Of a DNA stretch of 64,000 bases, positions 1-9,194 are shown piece after piece. The stretch is taken from assembly GCA_963797185.1 (NCBI GenBank), contig CAWCON010000001.1:248001-312000 (forward strand). Reading direction: 5' to 3'. Origin of the DNA: CAWCON01 sp963797185. Lineage in GTDB: Bacteria; Patescibacteriota; Saccharimonadia; Saccharimonadales; UBA4665. Under the pieces are notes generated by a model. The model was not told the DNA's origin. It did not search any database and saw nothing but the letters and a program-made list of their open reading frames with translations. The translations under genes and the position numbers were made by a program. The first letter of the stretch is position 1; the number at the start of each line of letters is the position of its first letter.

Positions 1-2
1 AT

Positions 3-155
3 GACGAGGCGATACGCATGAGCAAGGACATGAAAAAACGAGGATTTAGCTTCGTCGGTCCAACGATTTGTTATGCTTTTATGCAAGCGAGCGGTATGGT
101 TAATGACCATCTTATAAGTTGCTTTCGATATCCTGAGGTTAAGCGTCTAACTTGA
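3..155 (+). CDS. tag: DNA-3-methyladenine glycosylase I, C-terminal end (partial)
   Basis: The window opens inside this gene; the last 50 codons are visible, ending in TGA. The segment contains KKRGFSFVGPTICYAF and MVNDHL, the conserved C-terminal block of Tag glycosylases, which remove 3-methyladenine from alkylated DNA. In E. coli Tag the structural zinc is held partly by a His and a Cys four residues apart; here HLISC keeps that spacing. The upstream half lies outside the window, so integrity cannot be judged. Identification rests on recognising the C-terminal block and is fairly sure. Confidence 0.85.
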   Translation, partial: DEAIRMSKDMKKRGFSFVGPTICYAFMQASGMVNDHLISCFRYPEVKRLT

Positions 156-173
156 ATTACAGTGCCTTGGTAT

Positions 174-437
174 TCAATCGCTCGTAGTTTGGTGATGCTC
201 AGGATTGGTAGTGTATAGCTTAAACTTAAGACGGTCGGATGAAGCATTGTGGATAATAACTTTCACAAAACCGCTGTCGATAGCGTGACAAGCATTAATA
301 AATGAAAATGCATCATTAGCTGCCTGCTCGCGGGTATAGTCTGGAGACTCCAGTAATCCTTTTTCTAAGAATTCTGGTACTTTTTCGTTAATTTCATCCT
401 GTGACGGATATGGGTATGGCCATTCAGAATTTGTCAT
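174..437 (-). CDS. hypothetical protein, 87 aa
   Basis: A small soluble acidic protein, convergent with the glycosylase gene. The start at 437 has AGGA about 6 nt upstream on the minus strand. The N-terminus is rich in Pro and Tyr (WPYPYPSQDE), followed by a likely helical stretch and a short beta-like segment (FVKVIIHN). No signal peptide, membrane segment or recognisable motif. The plausible ribosome site and lack of overlap make it a credible gene of unknown function. Confidence 0.55.
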   Translation of the reverse strand: MTNSEWPYPYPSQDEINEKVPEFLEKGLLESPDYTREQAANDAFSFINACHAIDSGFVKVIIHNASSDRLKFKLYTTNPEHHQTTSD

Positions 438-582
438 AATATTCCTAAGCTGTCAGTTTTACTGATTTTTTACTACAACGCAAGCATAGGCGTTAGGTAA
501 ATAATTACTCATAACTGAAAAACTGGCCAATAAAACCCCTACTGCTTGCAAGCAAGCAGATTATGGCATATAAGTGAGAGAC

Positions 583-933
583 ATGTCGGAGCAATACTTA
601 TCGATCGAACAGATACCACAACTCCCGGTGCCATCGAGAGGGCTCCCTAACAACGAACTTTATGTACGACTTGGCTGTATTGTTTGTCCACACGCTAGCT
701 GCTTTAAAGCAGTAGGAATCTCATCGGATTTTCCTATCTGGTCGCGTTTCCCCGAAGAAGCACAGGAAATTCGTAACGTTATTGGTACGATTGAAAAAAG
801 GAGCCTGGTACTTCGAGGTGGATCAGTCGTTTCTGAGGAAGCCTGCTTACGACCATGCCCAGAGTCCATCGTTATACAGGGAGCTCTTAATACATTGAAT
901 CATGAATTCAACCCTGACCCACCCTTAGCGTAA
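583..933 (+). CDS. hypothetical protein with paired cysteine motifs
   Basis: About 116 residues from ATG 583, which has a GAGAG ribosome-site-like sequence just upstream; GTG 574 is an alternative in the same frame. Two cysteine groups stand out, CIVCPHASC in the first third and CLRPC near the end, a pattern that could bind zinc or a cluster. No signal peptide or membrane segment. Just upstream, 542-560 holds a near-palindrome (CTGCTTGC/GCAAGCAG) that might be an operator or hairpin. Function unknown. Confidence 0.6.
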   Translation: MSEQYLSIEQIPQLPVPSRGLPNNELYVRLGCIVCPHASCFKAVGISSDFPIWSRFPEEAQEIRNVIGTIEKRSLVLRGGSVVSEEACLRPCPESIVIQGALNTLNHEFNPDPPLA

Positions 934-1105
934 ACACGGAACCCGACTAACGGGGGTAAATTTACAAAAGGGTAAAACTCTAACTTAATCGTTGAAACTT
1001 GTTTTATCTGTTAGTGGTCGCAACCGTTGATTATTATAATGTTTATAACATACTTGCTTTTTATCCTAGTTTAATATATAATATACATCAGTCAGGTGAA
1101 ATATT

Positions 1106-2419
1106 ATGACTGAATCTACATTATTACCTAAGCGACAGACGTTACAGAGTGAGCGAAAAATCGTAAACTCAGTCGGTTCAGAGCGCCATATGTATACAGC
1201 ACGTTTCACCCCAACTTTAACTGATTATAAGAATATAGTCCAACATCGAAAACGCTTTCAAACCGCAATTACCCTTGGCGGTTTATCGGTTGGTTCAACA
1301 CCAAGGAAACCAGCTGTTAAGCAACCAAGAATTTATAAAAAGAAACTCGCATTGCTTTTGCCGGGTCATAATGAGGAACTTATTATTGAGACTACGATTA
1401 TGTCTGCCATTGCAGCTGGTCAACCGAAAGAAGATATTTTTGTTGTCGACGATTTCTCGTCAGACCGTACTCGTCAAAAAGCTATTGGCCTTCTTGGCAA
1501 AAAGCAAGTCTTGACGGTTGAACGAAGCGGTAAAGCCCAGGCAGTATATAAAGCAATCAAACATTTCGATATCGAAAACCGATACCGTTGGTTGCATGTA
1601 GCCGATGCTGACAGTGTTTTTGGAAAAGATTATTTTCGTCTTTACCGTCGCAAGCTCTATGGCAAAAAGTATGTCGTAGCAGTTGGTTTTGTTCAAAGTC
1701 TTCGTGGTAACTGGATTGCCCATTACCGTTCGTTTACGTATACGTATTCACAGCATGTCCTGCGTCGCATCCAATCATGGTTTGGAATGATATCTGTTTT
1801 TCCTGGTCCAATCACCTGTTTTCGAACCGATATTATCAGTCAATTAGACTTCGCTACACACAGTCTTACTGAGGATTTTGATATTACGCTGCAAGTTCAC
1901 CGCAAGCGCCTTGGATCAATTAAATTTATCCCAGAAGCAGTTAACTTTACCCAAGATCCGCAAACATTACGAGACTTCTGTAAGCAGACAGCTCGATGGC
2001 AACGTGGCTTTTTTCAAGGCTTTCTCAAATATCGGATTGGTCGTCATTTGCAGGCAATCGACGTGAGCATTATGTATCAGATTGTGCAACTCGTACTTTA
2101 TCTATTCCAAATGTTCGTTCTTATCCCGTATGTTGTTATTGTTACAGGAAAATGGGCTGTTATCCCCGTGGTGATCGTCCTTGACTTCTTTGTAGTATCT
2201 CTTCTAGCCATCTTCTCAGCTATTGCCGCCAAGCGGTTGACGACGCTTGCTTCACTACCGTATTTCTACTTTTTGCGATGGGTAGAGCTTAGTATTTTTA
2301 TGTGGGCATTTGTTGAGGTTGTAATATTGCGACGATTTCGCGATGGCGTTGTCGGATGGCAGACAGAGGGGCGCCGCTACGCTCTTGATACAATGGCCCT
2401 AAAAGATGTAGCTCATTAG
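1106..2419 (+). CDS. membrane glycosyltransferase family 2 (processive, PgaC/BcsA-like)
   Basis: A 437-residue inner-membrane glycosyltransferase. The GT-A domain starts near residue 80 (LALLLPGHNE), has VVDDFSSD near 113-120 for the nucleotide, the DxD-type DADS at 167-170 for metal/sugar-nucleotide, TEDFDITL as the acceptor/base motif, and QTARWQRG as the QxxRW signature of processive beta-glycan synthases. Two or three hydrophobic segments follow (LVLYLFQMFVLIPYVV; WAVIPVVIVLDFFVVSLL). This suggests export of a beta-linked polysaccharide such as a poly-GlcNAc-like or hyaluronan-like chain; the actual sugar cannot be read. A 53-aa membrane peptide follows after 10 nt, probably in the same operon. 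A polysaccharide deacetylase lies 1.5 kb downstream. Confidence 0.85.
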   Translation: MTESTLLPKRQTLQSERKIVNSVGSERHMYTARFTPTLTDYKNIVQHRKRFQTAITLGGLSVGSTPRKPAVKQPRIYKKKLALLLPGHNEELIIETTIMSAIAAGQPKEDIFVVDDFSSDRTRQKAIGLLGKKQVLTVERSGKAQAVYKAIKHFDIENRYRWLHVADADSVFGKDYFRLYRRKLYGKKYVVAVGFVQSLRGNWIAHYRSFTYTYSQHVLRRIQSWFGMISVFPGPITCFRTDIISQLDFATHSLTEDFDITLQVHRKRLGSIKFIPEAVNFTQDPQTLRDFCKQTARWQRGFFQGFLKYRIGRHLQAIDVSIMYQIVQLVLYLFQMFVLIPYVVIVTGKWAVIPVVIVLDFFVVSLLAIFSAIAAKRLTTLASLPYFYFLRWVELSIFMWAFVEVVILRRFRDGVVGWQTEGRRYALDTMALKDVAH

Positions 2420-2429
2420 GAGACATGCA

Positions 2430-2591
2430 ATGAATAAGCAGATTAGTAAACAGTCAACTAAAAAGTCCAACGCATCACGAGCTCGTAAAAGCCGCTACGC
2501 TAAGCCGTTCACAACTGCCGTCTTTAGTATTGCAGCGTTCGGTTACCTTTTCTATCTTCTGTATAGCGTAGTTGCTGGTTTTAAGTTTTAG
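2430..2591 (+). CDS. small membrane peptide downstream of the glycosyltransferase
   Basis: A 53-aa ORF starting 10 nt after the glycosyltransferase stop, with GGAGA about 5 nt before the ATG. The first 25 residues are very basic and Ser/Lys-rich (KQSTKKSNASRARKSRYAK); the rest is one hydrophobic helix (TAVFSIAAFGYLFYLLYSVV). Position and topology suggest an accessory subunit of the synthase, as small partners exist for other exopolysaccharide synthases (for example PgaD-like proteins), but sequence similarity is not claimed. A strong terminator follows. Confidence 0.6.
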   Translation: MNKQISKQSTKKSNASRARKSRYAKPFTTAVFSIAAFGYLFYLLYSVVAGFKF

Positions 2592-2647
2592 TATCGTGAC
2601 TACTTGTAGTTGCTAGTACACTAGTAAACGATTCTCTGCTACCACAA

Positions 2648-2673
2648 AAACACCGCCTCTCAAGGCGGTGTTT
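2648..2673 (+). terminator. intrinsic terminator, probably bidirectional
   Basis: Perfect 11-bp stem AAACACCGCCT / AGGCGGTGTTT with a CTCA loop, followed by TTCTTATTT. The A-run before the stem lets it also serve minus-strand transcription from the sortase side. It closes the glycosyltransferase operon. Confidence 0.85.
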
Positions 2674-2759
2674 CTTATTTAGGGGCAGAAGTTTCGGGGC
2701 ATCCGTTTATAAGTAGTGAACAAAAAAACTACTCAGTTACCACAACTGATCAAACTATT

Positions 2760-3443
2760 TTAGAGTGAGTAATTACCAGAGAAGATGTCGGCAGTATAGT
2801 TCGAAGTTTCTTGATAGCCAACAAGCGCGAATTGAAACATTTGTCTGTTCTGGAAGAACGCTCCAGAGCATGTTTGAACTGTTAGCATCGCTGGACCGTT
2901 ATAGGTAAAGACTGATGTATCGGTTGGCTGGGTTGGGTATGTCTGAACAAAGCGGTAAGTAAATAAGTAGCCATTGGCCGTTGTGACCGTTAGTGTGGCA
3001 CCAGGCTTAATCAGATGCAGATAGGCAAACACTGATTTTCTATAATGGCCGTAAATCAAGGTGTTGCCGGCTGTGTTATTGATAGGAACACTGGGTGTGG
3101 CATATTGGGCAGCCGTATCAGATACATTCCAGGCGCCAGTCTTTGAGTTATAGTATCCGTTTACTACTGGCAAATTGATATTGAGGCTCGGTATGTCGAT
3201 ATTAACCGGAATGCCGCTAATAATCGGTGTTTGTTGTACTGAGGCAGCCGCAGAGACTGATGAAGTTGACGGTAGATGCGAACTTATCTGATCAGAGTTT
3301 GCTGGTATGCTAACGGTCCCATAGTGACTGTAATGAAAGTAGAGCGCAGGGATAGTATAGCTAAGACCGGCCAGTATCAGGATACTGCCACTGATTACGC
3401 CTATCCACCGGCGGGTTTTTATAAAGTGTAATATAAAATTCAT
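2760..3443 (-). CDS. sortase (class D/E/F-like transpeptidase)
   Basis: A 227-residue membrane-anchored sortase with one N-terminal membrane helix (about residues 13-35), a Ser/Thr-rich linker, then the beta-barrel domain. The catalytic triad is visible: His133 in LIYGHYRKS, Cys192 in LTVQTCSG and Arg200 in QNRQMFQF. It should cleave a C-terminal sorting signal and attach proteins to the wall or to each other. The gene lies 82 nt downstream of a tiny LPNTG protein in the same orientation, so that is its likely substrate. A second sortase is at 16805. The exact class is not clear from sequence alone. Confidence 0.88.
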   Translation of the reverse strand: MNFILHFIKTRRWIGVISGSILILAGLSYTIPALYFHYSHYGTVSIPANSDQISSHLPSTSSVSAAASVQQTPIISGIPVNIDIPSLNINLPVVNGYYNSKTGAWNVSDTAAQYATPSVPINNTAGNTLIYGHYRKSVFAYLHLIKPGATLTVTTANGYLFTYRFVQTYPTQPTDTSVFTYNGPAMLTVQTCSGAFFQNRQMFQFALVGYQETSNYTADIFSGNYSL

Positions 3444-3525
3444 AATTATTCTCCAATCGTAAAATAGTCAACTGAGGGTATTATTGCTAACGTCCTTCGT
3501 TGACTATTGTTACGATTCGGTAGAG

Positions 3526-3726
3526 TTACTTAGATTGCGCTCGGCGCTGCTTAAGAGCAGTTATACCGGTTGCGAGCAAAATAACAGCTCCGATAGTTAA
3601 CATTGCTACTGCAATGATAAAAACTACACGGAAGCTACCTGTGTTTGGCAATAATGAAATGCCAAGGGTGCCAGTAGTTGCAGTTGTTACACCGACTCCT
3701 ACGCCACCGCCTTTGCCTCCAGACAT
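3526..3726 (-). CDS. 66-aa LPNTG-bearing surface peptide
   Basis: The start at 3726 is chosen because AAGGAGAG lies 5 nt upstream; an earlier in-frame start would add 21 unlikely residues. The protein has a Gly/Lys N-terminus (MSGGKGGGVGVGV), a Thr-rich stretch, then a complete sorting signal: LLPNTG, a ~24-residue membrane helix and a basic tail (KQRRAQSK). No N-terminal signal peptide is seen, so only ~30 residues would be displayed after cleavage. It shares an operon with the adjacent sortase. It could be a pilin-like or anchor peptide, or a dedicated sortase substrate; its role is unknown. Confidence 0.75.
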   Translation of the reverse strand: MSGGKGGGVGVGVTTATTGTLGISLLPNTGSFRVVFIIAVAMLTIGAVILLATGITALKQRRAQSK

Positions 3727-3833
3727 ATGTCTCTCCTTAGTATTACTTACTGATACGCGATTTTCGCAATTAGCTAACAACACCTGCATTCCTGCAGGCG
3801 AGCCAGCCCTCCGCCAAAACTCGTGTTGATCTA

Positions 3834-3862
3834 ATAATACACTACTTATGCATATTTGTAAA
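3834..3862 (-). promoter_or_regulatory. promoter of the LPNTG peptide-sortase operon
   Basis: On the minus strand TTTACA (3857-3862), a 17-nt spacer and TATTAT (3834-3839). Predicted start near 3827, giving a ~100-nt leader that contains a small hairpin CCTGCA/TGCAGG at 3783-3798 and ends in the AAGGAG ribosome site. Divergent from the deacetylase promoter. Confidence 0.65.
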
Positions 3863-3897
3863 GTATGTTTTATTGCTTATGCTGTAAGACTATGTTA

Positions 3898-3926
3898 TTG
3901 ACATTTAAGGTAAAACTTAGTATAAT
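3898..3926 (+). promoter_or_regulatory. consensus promoter of the deacetylase gene
   Basis: Perfect TTGACA (3898-3903), exactly 17 nt, then TATAAT (3921-3926). Predicted start near 3933, with a ~40-nt leader containing AGAAGGAG before ATG 3974. This is the best sigma-70-type promoter in the window and implies strong constitutive expression. Confidence 0.85.
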
Positions 3927-3973
3927 CTCATATTAATTGTTTGAATTATCAAGAGAAGGAGTATCAAACTGTT

Positions 3974-6733
3974 ATGAGGAAATTTATTAGTGCTCTATTA
4001 AGTTCAATATTATTGACCAGCATTATCGCAATGCCGGCCAGTATAGTATTGGCTGCATCAACAACGGCAACCAATCTAATTACTAACCCATCAGTCGAAA
4101 CACCTGATTCAACGAACGCTGCTGTACCTGCAGGATGGTTGCAGGGAAATTGGGGAACTAACTCCACAACCTTTTCTTATATTAATACAGCCGGTCATAC
4201 TGGTACACACAGCCTTAAAGTCCAAATGAGCAGCTACACTAGTGGTGATGCTAAGTGGTACTTCTCTCCTGTAACAGTTAGTGGCAGTACTCAATATCTC
4301 TATACTGATTATTATGAAAGTTCAGTTCCAACTGACGTTGTAGCTCAATTTACTGATGCCAGTGGCAACAATACGTACCAGGACCTTGGTGAGCAATCAG
4401 CTAGCAGTACTGCCTGGGCGCTTACTAATGACAGTTTCACGACTCCTGCCAGCACCACAGAAGTTACTATTTTCCACTTGATCGATAGTGTCGGCTGGTT
4501 ACAGACCGACGACTTCTCTTTAATGGTTAACGCGAATCCATCAGTTACTCTGAGTGCTCCGCTCAATGGTGCGACTGTTTCAGGGAATGTAACCTTAAAT
4601 GCAACTGTCGGTAACGTAGTAGCAGGCATGCAGGTTCAATTCTTAGTTGATAATGTAGCTGCCGGTAGTCCAATCACAACTGCTCCTTATCAATATGTAT
4701 GGAATAGCGCATTGGTTGCGAATGGTACTCATACGATCAGTGCAGTTGTCAGCAATGGCAGCACAATAGTTGCTACAGGCACACCTGTTCAAATTACAGT
4801 TGGTAACGTAGCACCTGTAACAAGCAGTACCAACCTCATCGCTAACCCGTCTGTTGAAACAAGTAGCGGTACCCCTGCTATGCCGGTTGATTGGCAAGAA
4901 GGCGGTTGGGGAACCAACACCACCACTTTCACGTACCAGAACACCGGGGAGAATGGAAGTCACAGTCTTGCGGTAGCAATGACTAAGTACACTAGCGGTG
5001 ATGCTAAGTGGTACTTCGCTCCAGTCCTTGTTCAAGCAGGCGCTCAATATACGTATAGCGATTATTATCAATCAACTGTTAGTACAGATGTTATGGCTGC
5101 TTTCGAGAGCTCAAACGGTACGTATACTTATCAGGACCTAGGAACGGCAGCTGCTAGCTCCACTTGGAAGCAATATAGCGCAACATTCACTGTTCCAACC
5201 GGTACAACTTCAATGACTGTCTATCACTTGATTAGCAGTGTTGGTAGTTTGCAAACTGACAACTTCACATTAACTGCCAGTTCAGTACCGGCTGTCAGTA
5301 TTTCTACACCGACTACTGGTAGTACTACTAACGGAACCGTAACGCTATCCGCAAATGCTAGTGACAACAATGGTATTAAGCAAGTACAGTTCCAGGTTGA
5401 TGGCGTCAACGTGGGTAGCCCAGTTACCTCAGCTCCATATCAAACAAGTTGGAATAGTATCAGTGCTACCAATGGTACGCACAGCATTACGGCTATTGCC
5501 ACAAACGTAAATGGTAAAACAACAACTTCAGCACCAGTCTCTATAGAAGTCAGCAATCCTAATCCTGCAAACGGTAACATGATTCCTAACCCGTCTGTTG
5601 AAACAAGTAGCGGTACCCCTGATATGCCAGTTGATTGGGCACCATACAGTTGGGGCACAAACACCACTACATTCAGTTATCAAAACACTGGTGAAAGTGG
5701 CAGCCATAGTCTTAAAGTCCAAATTACTAAATACACAGATGGTGATGCAAAATGGGCATTTACTCCACAAACCATTACACCGGACACTCAGTACCAGTTT
5801 TCTGATTACTATGAATCTAATGTTCAAACCGAAGTTGATGCGGTCTTCACAATGAGTGACGGCAGCACAATTTACCAGATCATTGGTCAACCAGTAGCCA
5901 GTACATCGTGGAAACAATTTACTACTGATTTCTCTGTTCCCCTCGGTGCTCAGTCAATGACAATCTATCACCTGATTCAGAGCGTTGGTTATCTTTCAAC
6001 TGATAACTTTAATATGCATAGCTATACGCCTGTTGGCTTTAGCCGTCCGCTTGTTACACTGACGTTCGATGATGGCTATGACAACGACTACACCAACGTA
6101 GTGCCTCTTCTACAGCAATACGGCTTTAACGGTACTGAGTTCATTATCACTGGTGATATTAACACCACTGGTTATATGACGAATGCACAGGTACAAGCCT
6201 TAGTAGGCGATGGTGAAGAAGTTGCTTCCCACACAGTCACTCACCCAGAACTGACTACTGTTAGCGCCAGCCAACTGGTTACTGAGTTATCCCAATCTCA
6301 GAGCCAACTTGAATCATGGACTGGTCAGCAAATTACTGACATGGCCTACCCTAACGGACTATACAATACCGCTGTTACGACTCAGGTAGAGAAGTACTAC
6401 CAGGCTGCTCGAGGTGTAGAGGATGGTCTTAACAGTAAAGACAACTTTAACGCTTACGATATTAAAGTTCAGAATGTCTACAATACGACAACAACAGCTC
6501 AAATTGCTGACTGGGTTGCCCAGGCAAAAGCAACAAACACATGGCTCGTATTGGTATACCACTCAGTTGACGCAGACCTTACCAATCCAGTTGACGAAGG
6601 TATCTACAACATTACACCAGATCAATTAAGTGATCAGCTTGCTGCCATTAAGAGTAGCGGTGTCACTGTTGAGACCATGCATCAAGCGTTAACCGAAATC
6701 GAACCTCAACTTACTACTACTGCTGCTAAATAA
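3974..6733 (+). CDS. secreted polysaccharide deacetylase with repeated carbohydrate-binding and Ig-like modules
   Basis: About 919 residues from ATG 3974 (AGAAGGAG upstream; a TTG start 11 codons earlier is less likely). A signal peptide (MRKFISALLSSILL to VLAAS) is followed by three ~150-residue beta-sandwich modules that each begin N[LM]I.NPSVET and share TNTTTFSYQNTGE and GDAKWYF blocks. Two Ig-like domains (T..SAP..GATVSGNVTL type) separate them. A C-terminal NodB domain has LTFDDG (metal Asp), ASHTVTHPEL (metal His pair), AYPNG and LVYHSV. It should remove N- or O-acetyl groups from a surface polysaccharide. No LPxTG or C-terminal membrane anchor is seen, so it is probably secreted or bound through its modules. 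The nearby glycosyltransferase may make its substrate. Confidence 0.88.
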   Translation: MRKFISALLSSILLTSIIAMPASIVLAASTTATNLITNPSVETPDSTNAAVPAGWLQGNWGTNSTTFSYINTAGHTGTHSLKVQMSSYTSGDAKWYFSPVTVSGSTQYLYTDYYESSVPTDVVAQFTDASGNNTYQDLGEQSASSTAWALTNDSFTTPASTTEVTIFHLIDSVGWLQTDDFSLMVNANPSVTLSAPLNGATVSGNVTLNATVGNVVAGMQVQFLVDNVAAGSPITTAPYQYVWNSALVANGTHTISAVVSNGSTIVATGTPVQITVGNVAPVTSSTNLIANPSVETSSGTPAMPVDWQEGGWGTNTTTFTYQNTGENGSHSLAVAMTKYTSGDAKWYFAPVLVQAGAQYTYSDYYQSTVSTDVMAAFESSNGTYTYQDLGTAAASSTWKQYSATFTVPTGTTSMTVYHLISSVGSLQTDNFTLTASSVPAVSISTPTTGSTTNGTVTLSANASDNNGIKQVQFQVDGVNVGSPVTSAPYQTSWNSISATNGTHSITAIATNVNGKTTTSAPVSIEVSNPNPANGNMIPNPSVETSSGTPDMPVDWAPYSWGTNTTTFSYQNTGESGSHSLKVQITKYTDGDAKWAFTPQTITPDTQYQFSDYYESNVQTEVDAVFTMSDGSTIYQIIGQPVASTSWKQFTTDFSVPLGAQSMTIYHLIQSVGYLSTDNFNMHSYTPVGFSRPLVTLTFDDGYDNDYTNVVPLLQQYGFNGTEFIITGDINTTGYMTNAQVQALVGDGEEVASHTVTHPELTTVSASQLVTELSQSQSQLESWTGQQITDMAYPNGLYNTAVTTQVEKYYQAARGVEDGLNSKDNFNAYDIKVQNVYNTTTTAQIADWVAQAKATNTWLVLVYHSVDADLTNPVDEGIYNITPDQLSDQLAAIKSSGVTVETMHQALTEIEPQLTTTAAK

Positions 6734-6827
6734 ATAAGTTATAACTGACAGTTTGTTGGTTATAACGGAGTTCGCTGCCTGTTGCCGCTTTGCACTTTTG
6801 CTTCCTTAGCATTAGTATAATAAGCAC

Positions 6828-7406
6828 ATGACCGGCAGAACACACGACTTAGCAGCAATAACTGCACTTGGGGCCGTTGTCTTTCTGGAGCCTAGTCGAA
6901 CGATTACATTGTCCACGGCTCTTATAGCGATACTTGCCAATCAAATTGGCGGTATTATTCCTGATATCGATCAGCCAACCGCCCCTCTGTGGCGCAACTT
7001 ACCAATCGGAGGAACAATTGGGCGAGGAATTGATAAATTACTCGGTGGGCATCGGTTTATTAGTCACTCCATCATAGGTATGGCAGTATTTGGTAGCTTG
7101 GCATATCTTTTATTGGCTTCCTTGCACCCAAGCATGCCACATGTTAATGCTGGTTTAGTCTGGTGGGCATTTATGATCGGTATGTTGTCACATCTCGTTA
7201 TGGACACCTTTACCAAGGAAGGTGTTCCCTGGCTGCTGCCGATACCGGTTAAGTTTGGTTTTCCGCCAATCAAAGACTTAAGAGTTACAACGGGAAAGGC
7301 AGTTGAAACGTTTGTTGTTTTTCCGTTAATACTTCTCGTCGATATTTGGTTTTGTGTCAGTCATTACACTTATCTGGTTACGCTGATACATACCCATATT
7401 TTATAG
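6828..7406 (+). CDS. YdjM/DUF457-family membrane metal-dependent hydrolase
   Basis: 192 residues with the family's conserved His/Asp pattern: THDLAA at the start, GGIIPDIDQP near residue 45, GGHRFISHS near 80 and LSHLVMDTFTKEGVPWLLP near 125, among four or five membrane helices. The family (LexA-regulated YdjM in E. coli) is annotated as membrane-bound hydrolases, with no settled substrate. A -10 hexamer TATAAT at 6816-6821 ends 6 nt before the ATG, so the mRNA is probably leaderless. It converges on the LCP gene with only 16 nt between. Confidence 0.82.
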   Translation: MTGRTHDLAAITALGAVVFLEPSRTITLSTALIAILANQIGGIIPDIDQPTAPLWRNLPIGGTIGRGIDKLLGGHRFISHSIIGMAVFGSLAYLLLASLHPSMPHVNAGLVWWAFMIGMLSHLVMDTFTKEGVPWLLPIPVKFGFPPIKDLRVTTGKAVETFVVFPLILLVDIWFCVSHYTYLVTLIHTHIL

Positions 7407-7422
7407 AGCGCGAAAATGTATG

Positions 7423-9120
7423 CTATTGAGTGCCGACTGGTCCAGTAACAGTAGTGTTATTCCAATTCCCGCCGAGAATAACCACAAAGTCGGCTGAATA
7501 ATTTGTGGCTTCTCCAGCTTCGGCAGACCCGGTTGTACTAGTAACAGTGGTTGTATTGGTGGAGAAGGTTTTCTCAAGGGCTTGTTTTGTGTTTGGATCT
7601 TGGCCCTTAGAGAGATCAACAATCATGGACGCCGGGTACTCAGCACTAGCATCAGCAATACTGGCGACGTTAAAGCCTTTGCCTTCAAGCACGGTTTCTT
7701 CTTGGTGTGCAAGGCCAACTACATTACTGCCGTTCAGCACGACGACGCTTGCGTTTTCTGTTACGAGTGGGTTAGAGCTAGTGAGTTGTTGATAGTAGTT
7801 TTGTAGCTGACTAAAGTTATCAAGCCCAGCCTCGGGGATTAAAGCATCCTCACCGTCGGGTGCACTGTAGTTCTTCAAAAGTGAGTTAGTGCCGCCATAA
7901 TTGTAGGTAAGGGATTGTAAGCTACTGATATTAATAACCTTACTGAGCTGAACTAGTCTAACGGCGTCATTAACGGTTAGATCCGTTTTGACATTATTCC
8001 CCAACGCATCAAACAATTGCCCTACCTTAAGAGGATTAGATAATACCCCTGCCGATAAAGCCTTCTGTTCAACAGCTACTAACATTTGCCTCTGATGTTC
8101 AGTCCTGTCAAAGTCTGCCTGTGGGAACCCATAAGCTCCATAACCATCTCCTCTAGCCCTCGCTAGATTAAGAGCCTCTTGACCAGTCAGTGTAACTTCG
8201 CCGTTAGGCAGCTTCAAGTTAGTGTTAGGATCATACAGCCCCCGCGGGTCAGGACTCTGGACGTTAATCGTAATACCCCCCACAGCATTAACTGCGTCCC
8301 GGAAAGCGCTGTAGTCGATTAACGCGTAATAATCAATAGGAATACCGAGATCTTGAGAAACAATTTGTTCTAATTGCCCCATGCCACCAGCCGGGTAACC
8401 AGCAGTGCTAAATGAAGTAGCAGTATTGGCTGCATTGATTTTTTCATGTCCCATACCCGGTATATTCACCCATAGATCTCTCGGGATACTGAGCATAAAA
8501 CCAGTATCATTCTTCGTATCAAGACTCACCACCATAATAGAGTCAGTTAAATCAGCCCCCTGATGCCCAGGATCATCAGCTGAATCACCAGCCAATAGAA
8601 TATTAACCCTGCCAGTGGATTCACCCTTAAGCTGATTAGTACTGAGTACAGCTTGGGCGTCGGTAATAATATTGCCTCCAAAAACCTTATTAATATTATG
8701 CACAACTTTCCAGCCTACCCAGCCGCCAGACACAATAAGTAAGAAGACCAGCACTAGTGCACTTCGCTTTGCAACTTTACGCCAGTTTACACGGTGTCCT
8801 TTTTTTGGTTTGTGCTTTGCAGCGGAGCTTGGGCCAAGTTGACCAAAGTCTTTTGTAAGTGTTATGCCGAGTAGTGAAGGCTGTGCTGGTTGTTGAGGGT
8901 CTTCAACGGGTGGTTTGGGTGGTTGAATAGGGGGAGGAACTGGCCGAGGACGAGCAATAGGAGGTGGTGCTTGGACTTCAGTCGCAACGTTCGCGCGGTG
9001 ATGAGCTATAAAGTCTCTGGTAATTTTCCGCTGAACATCATGACGAGGAGCCGCTCGCTTATAAAAAAATCCATCAGTACTTACCCGCTGTCGCGGATTA
9101 CCTTTTTGTTTGTCCAGCAT
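7423..9120 (-). CDS. LytR-CpsA-Psr (LCP) family cell-wall glycopolymer ligase
   Basis: About 565 residues: a long basic and proline-rich cytoplasmic head, one membrane helix (SALVLVFLLIVSGGWVGW), an LCP domain, and a C-terminal LytR_C domain (VVVLNGSNVVGLA). LCP landmarks are ILLAGDSADD, SIMVVSLD, LSIPRDLWV with the catalytic-site Arg, EKINAANT and LARARGD..DFDRTEHQRQ. Such enzymes move glycopolymers from a polyprenyl carrier to peptidoglycan. Start: ATG 9120 follows TATAAT (9132-9137, minus strand) by 11 nt with no ribosome site, so near-leaderless; an in-frame TTG lies 4 codons upstream. Substrate unknown. Confidence 0.88.
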   Translation of the reverse strand: MLDKQKGNPRQRVSTDGFFYKRAAPRHDVQRKITRDFIAHHRANVATEVQAPPPIARPRPVPPPIQPPKPPVEDPQQPAQPSLLGITLTKDFGQLGPSSAAKHKPKKGHRVNWRKVAKRSALVLVFLLIVSGGWVGWKVVHNINKVFGGNIITDAQAVLSTNQLKGESTGRVNILLAGDSADDPGHQGADLTDSIMVVSLDTKNDTGFMLSIPRDLWVNIPGMGHEKINAANTATSFSTAGYPAGGMGQLEQIVSQDLGIPIDYYALIDYSAFRDAVNAVGGITINVQSPDPRGLYDPNTNLKLPNGEVTLTGQEALNLARARGDGYGAYGFPQADFDRTEHQRQMLVAVEQKALSAGVLSNPLKVGQLFDALGNNVKTDLTVNDAVRLVQLSKVINISSLQSLTYNYGGTNSLLKNYSAPDGEDALIPEAGLDNFSQLQNYYQQLTSSNPLVTENASVVVLNGSNVVGLAHQEETVLEGKGFNVASIADASAEYPASMIVDLSKGQDPNTKQALEKTFSTNTTTVTSTTGSAEAGEATNYSADFVVILGGNWNNTTVTGPVGTQ

Positions 9121-9194
9121 ATACTTAAGCAATTATACCAAAACCGCCACTGCTTAATCTAGGCTAGGAGATAAGGCTTATCCGTGGGTGGTGA

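Noticed and set aside
3941..3973. Upstream TTG start for the deacetylase
   Set aside because: It would place MNYQEKEYQTV before a clear signal peptide and include the ribosome site in the coding region.
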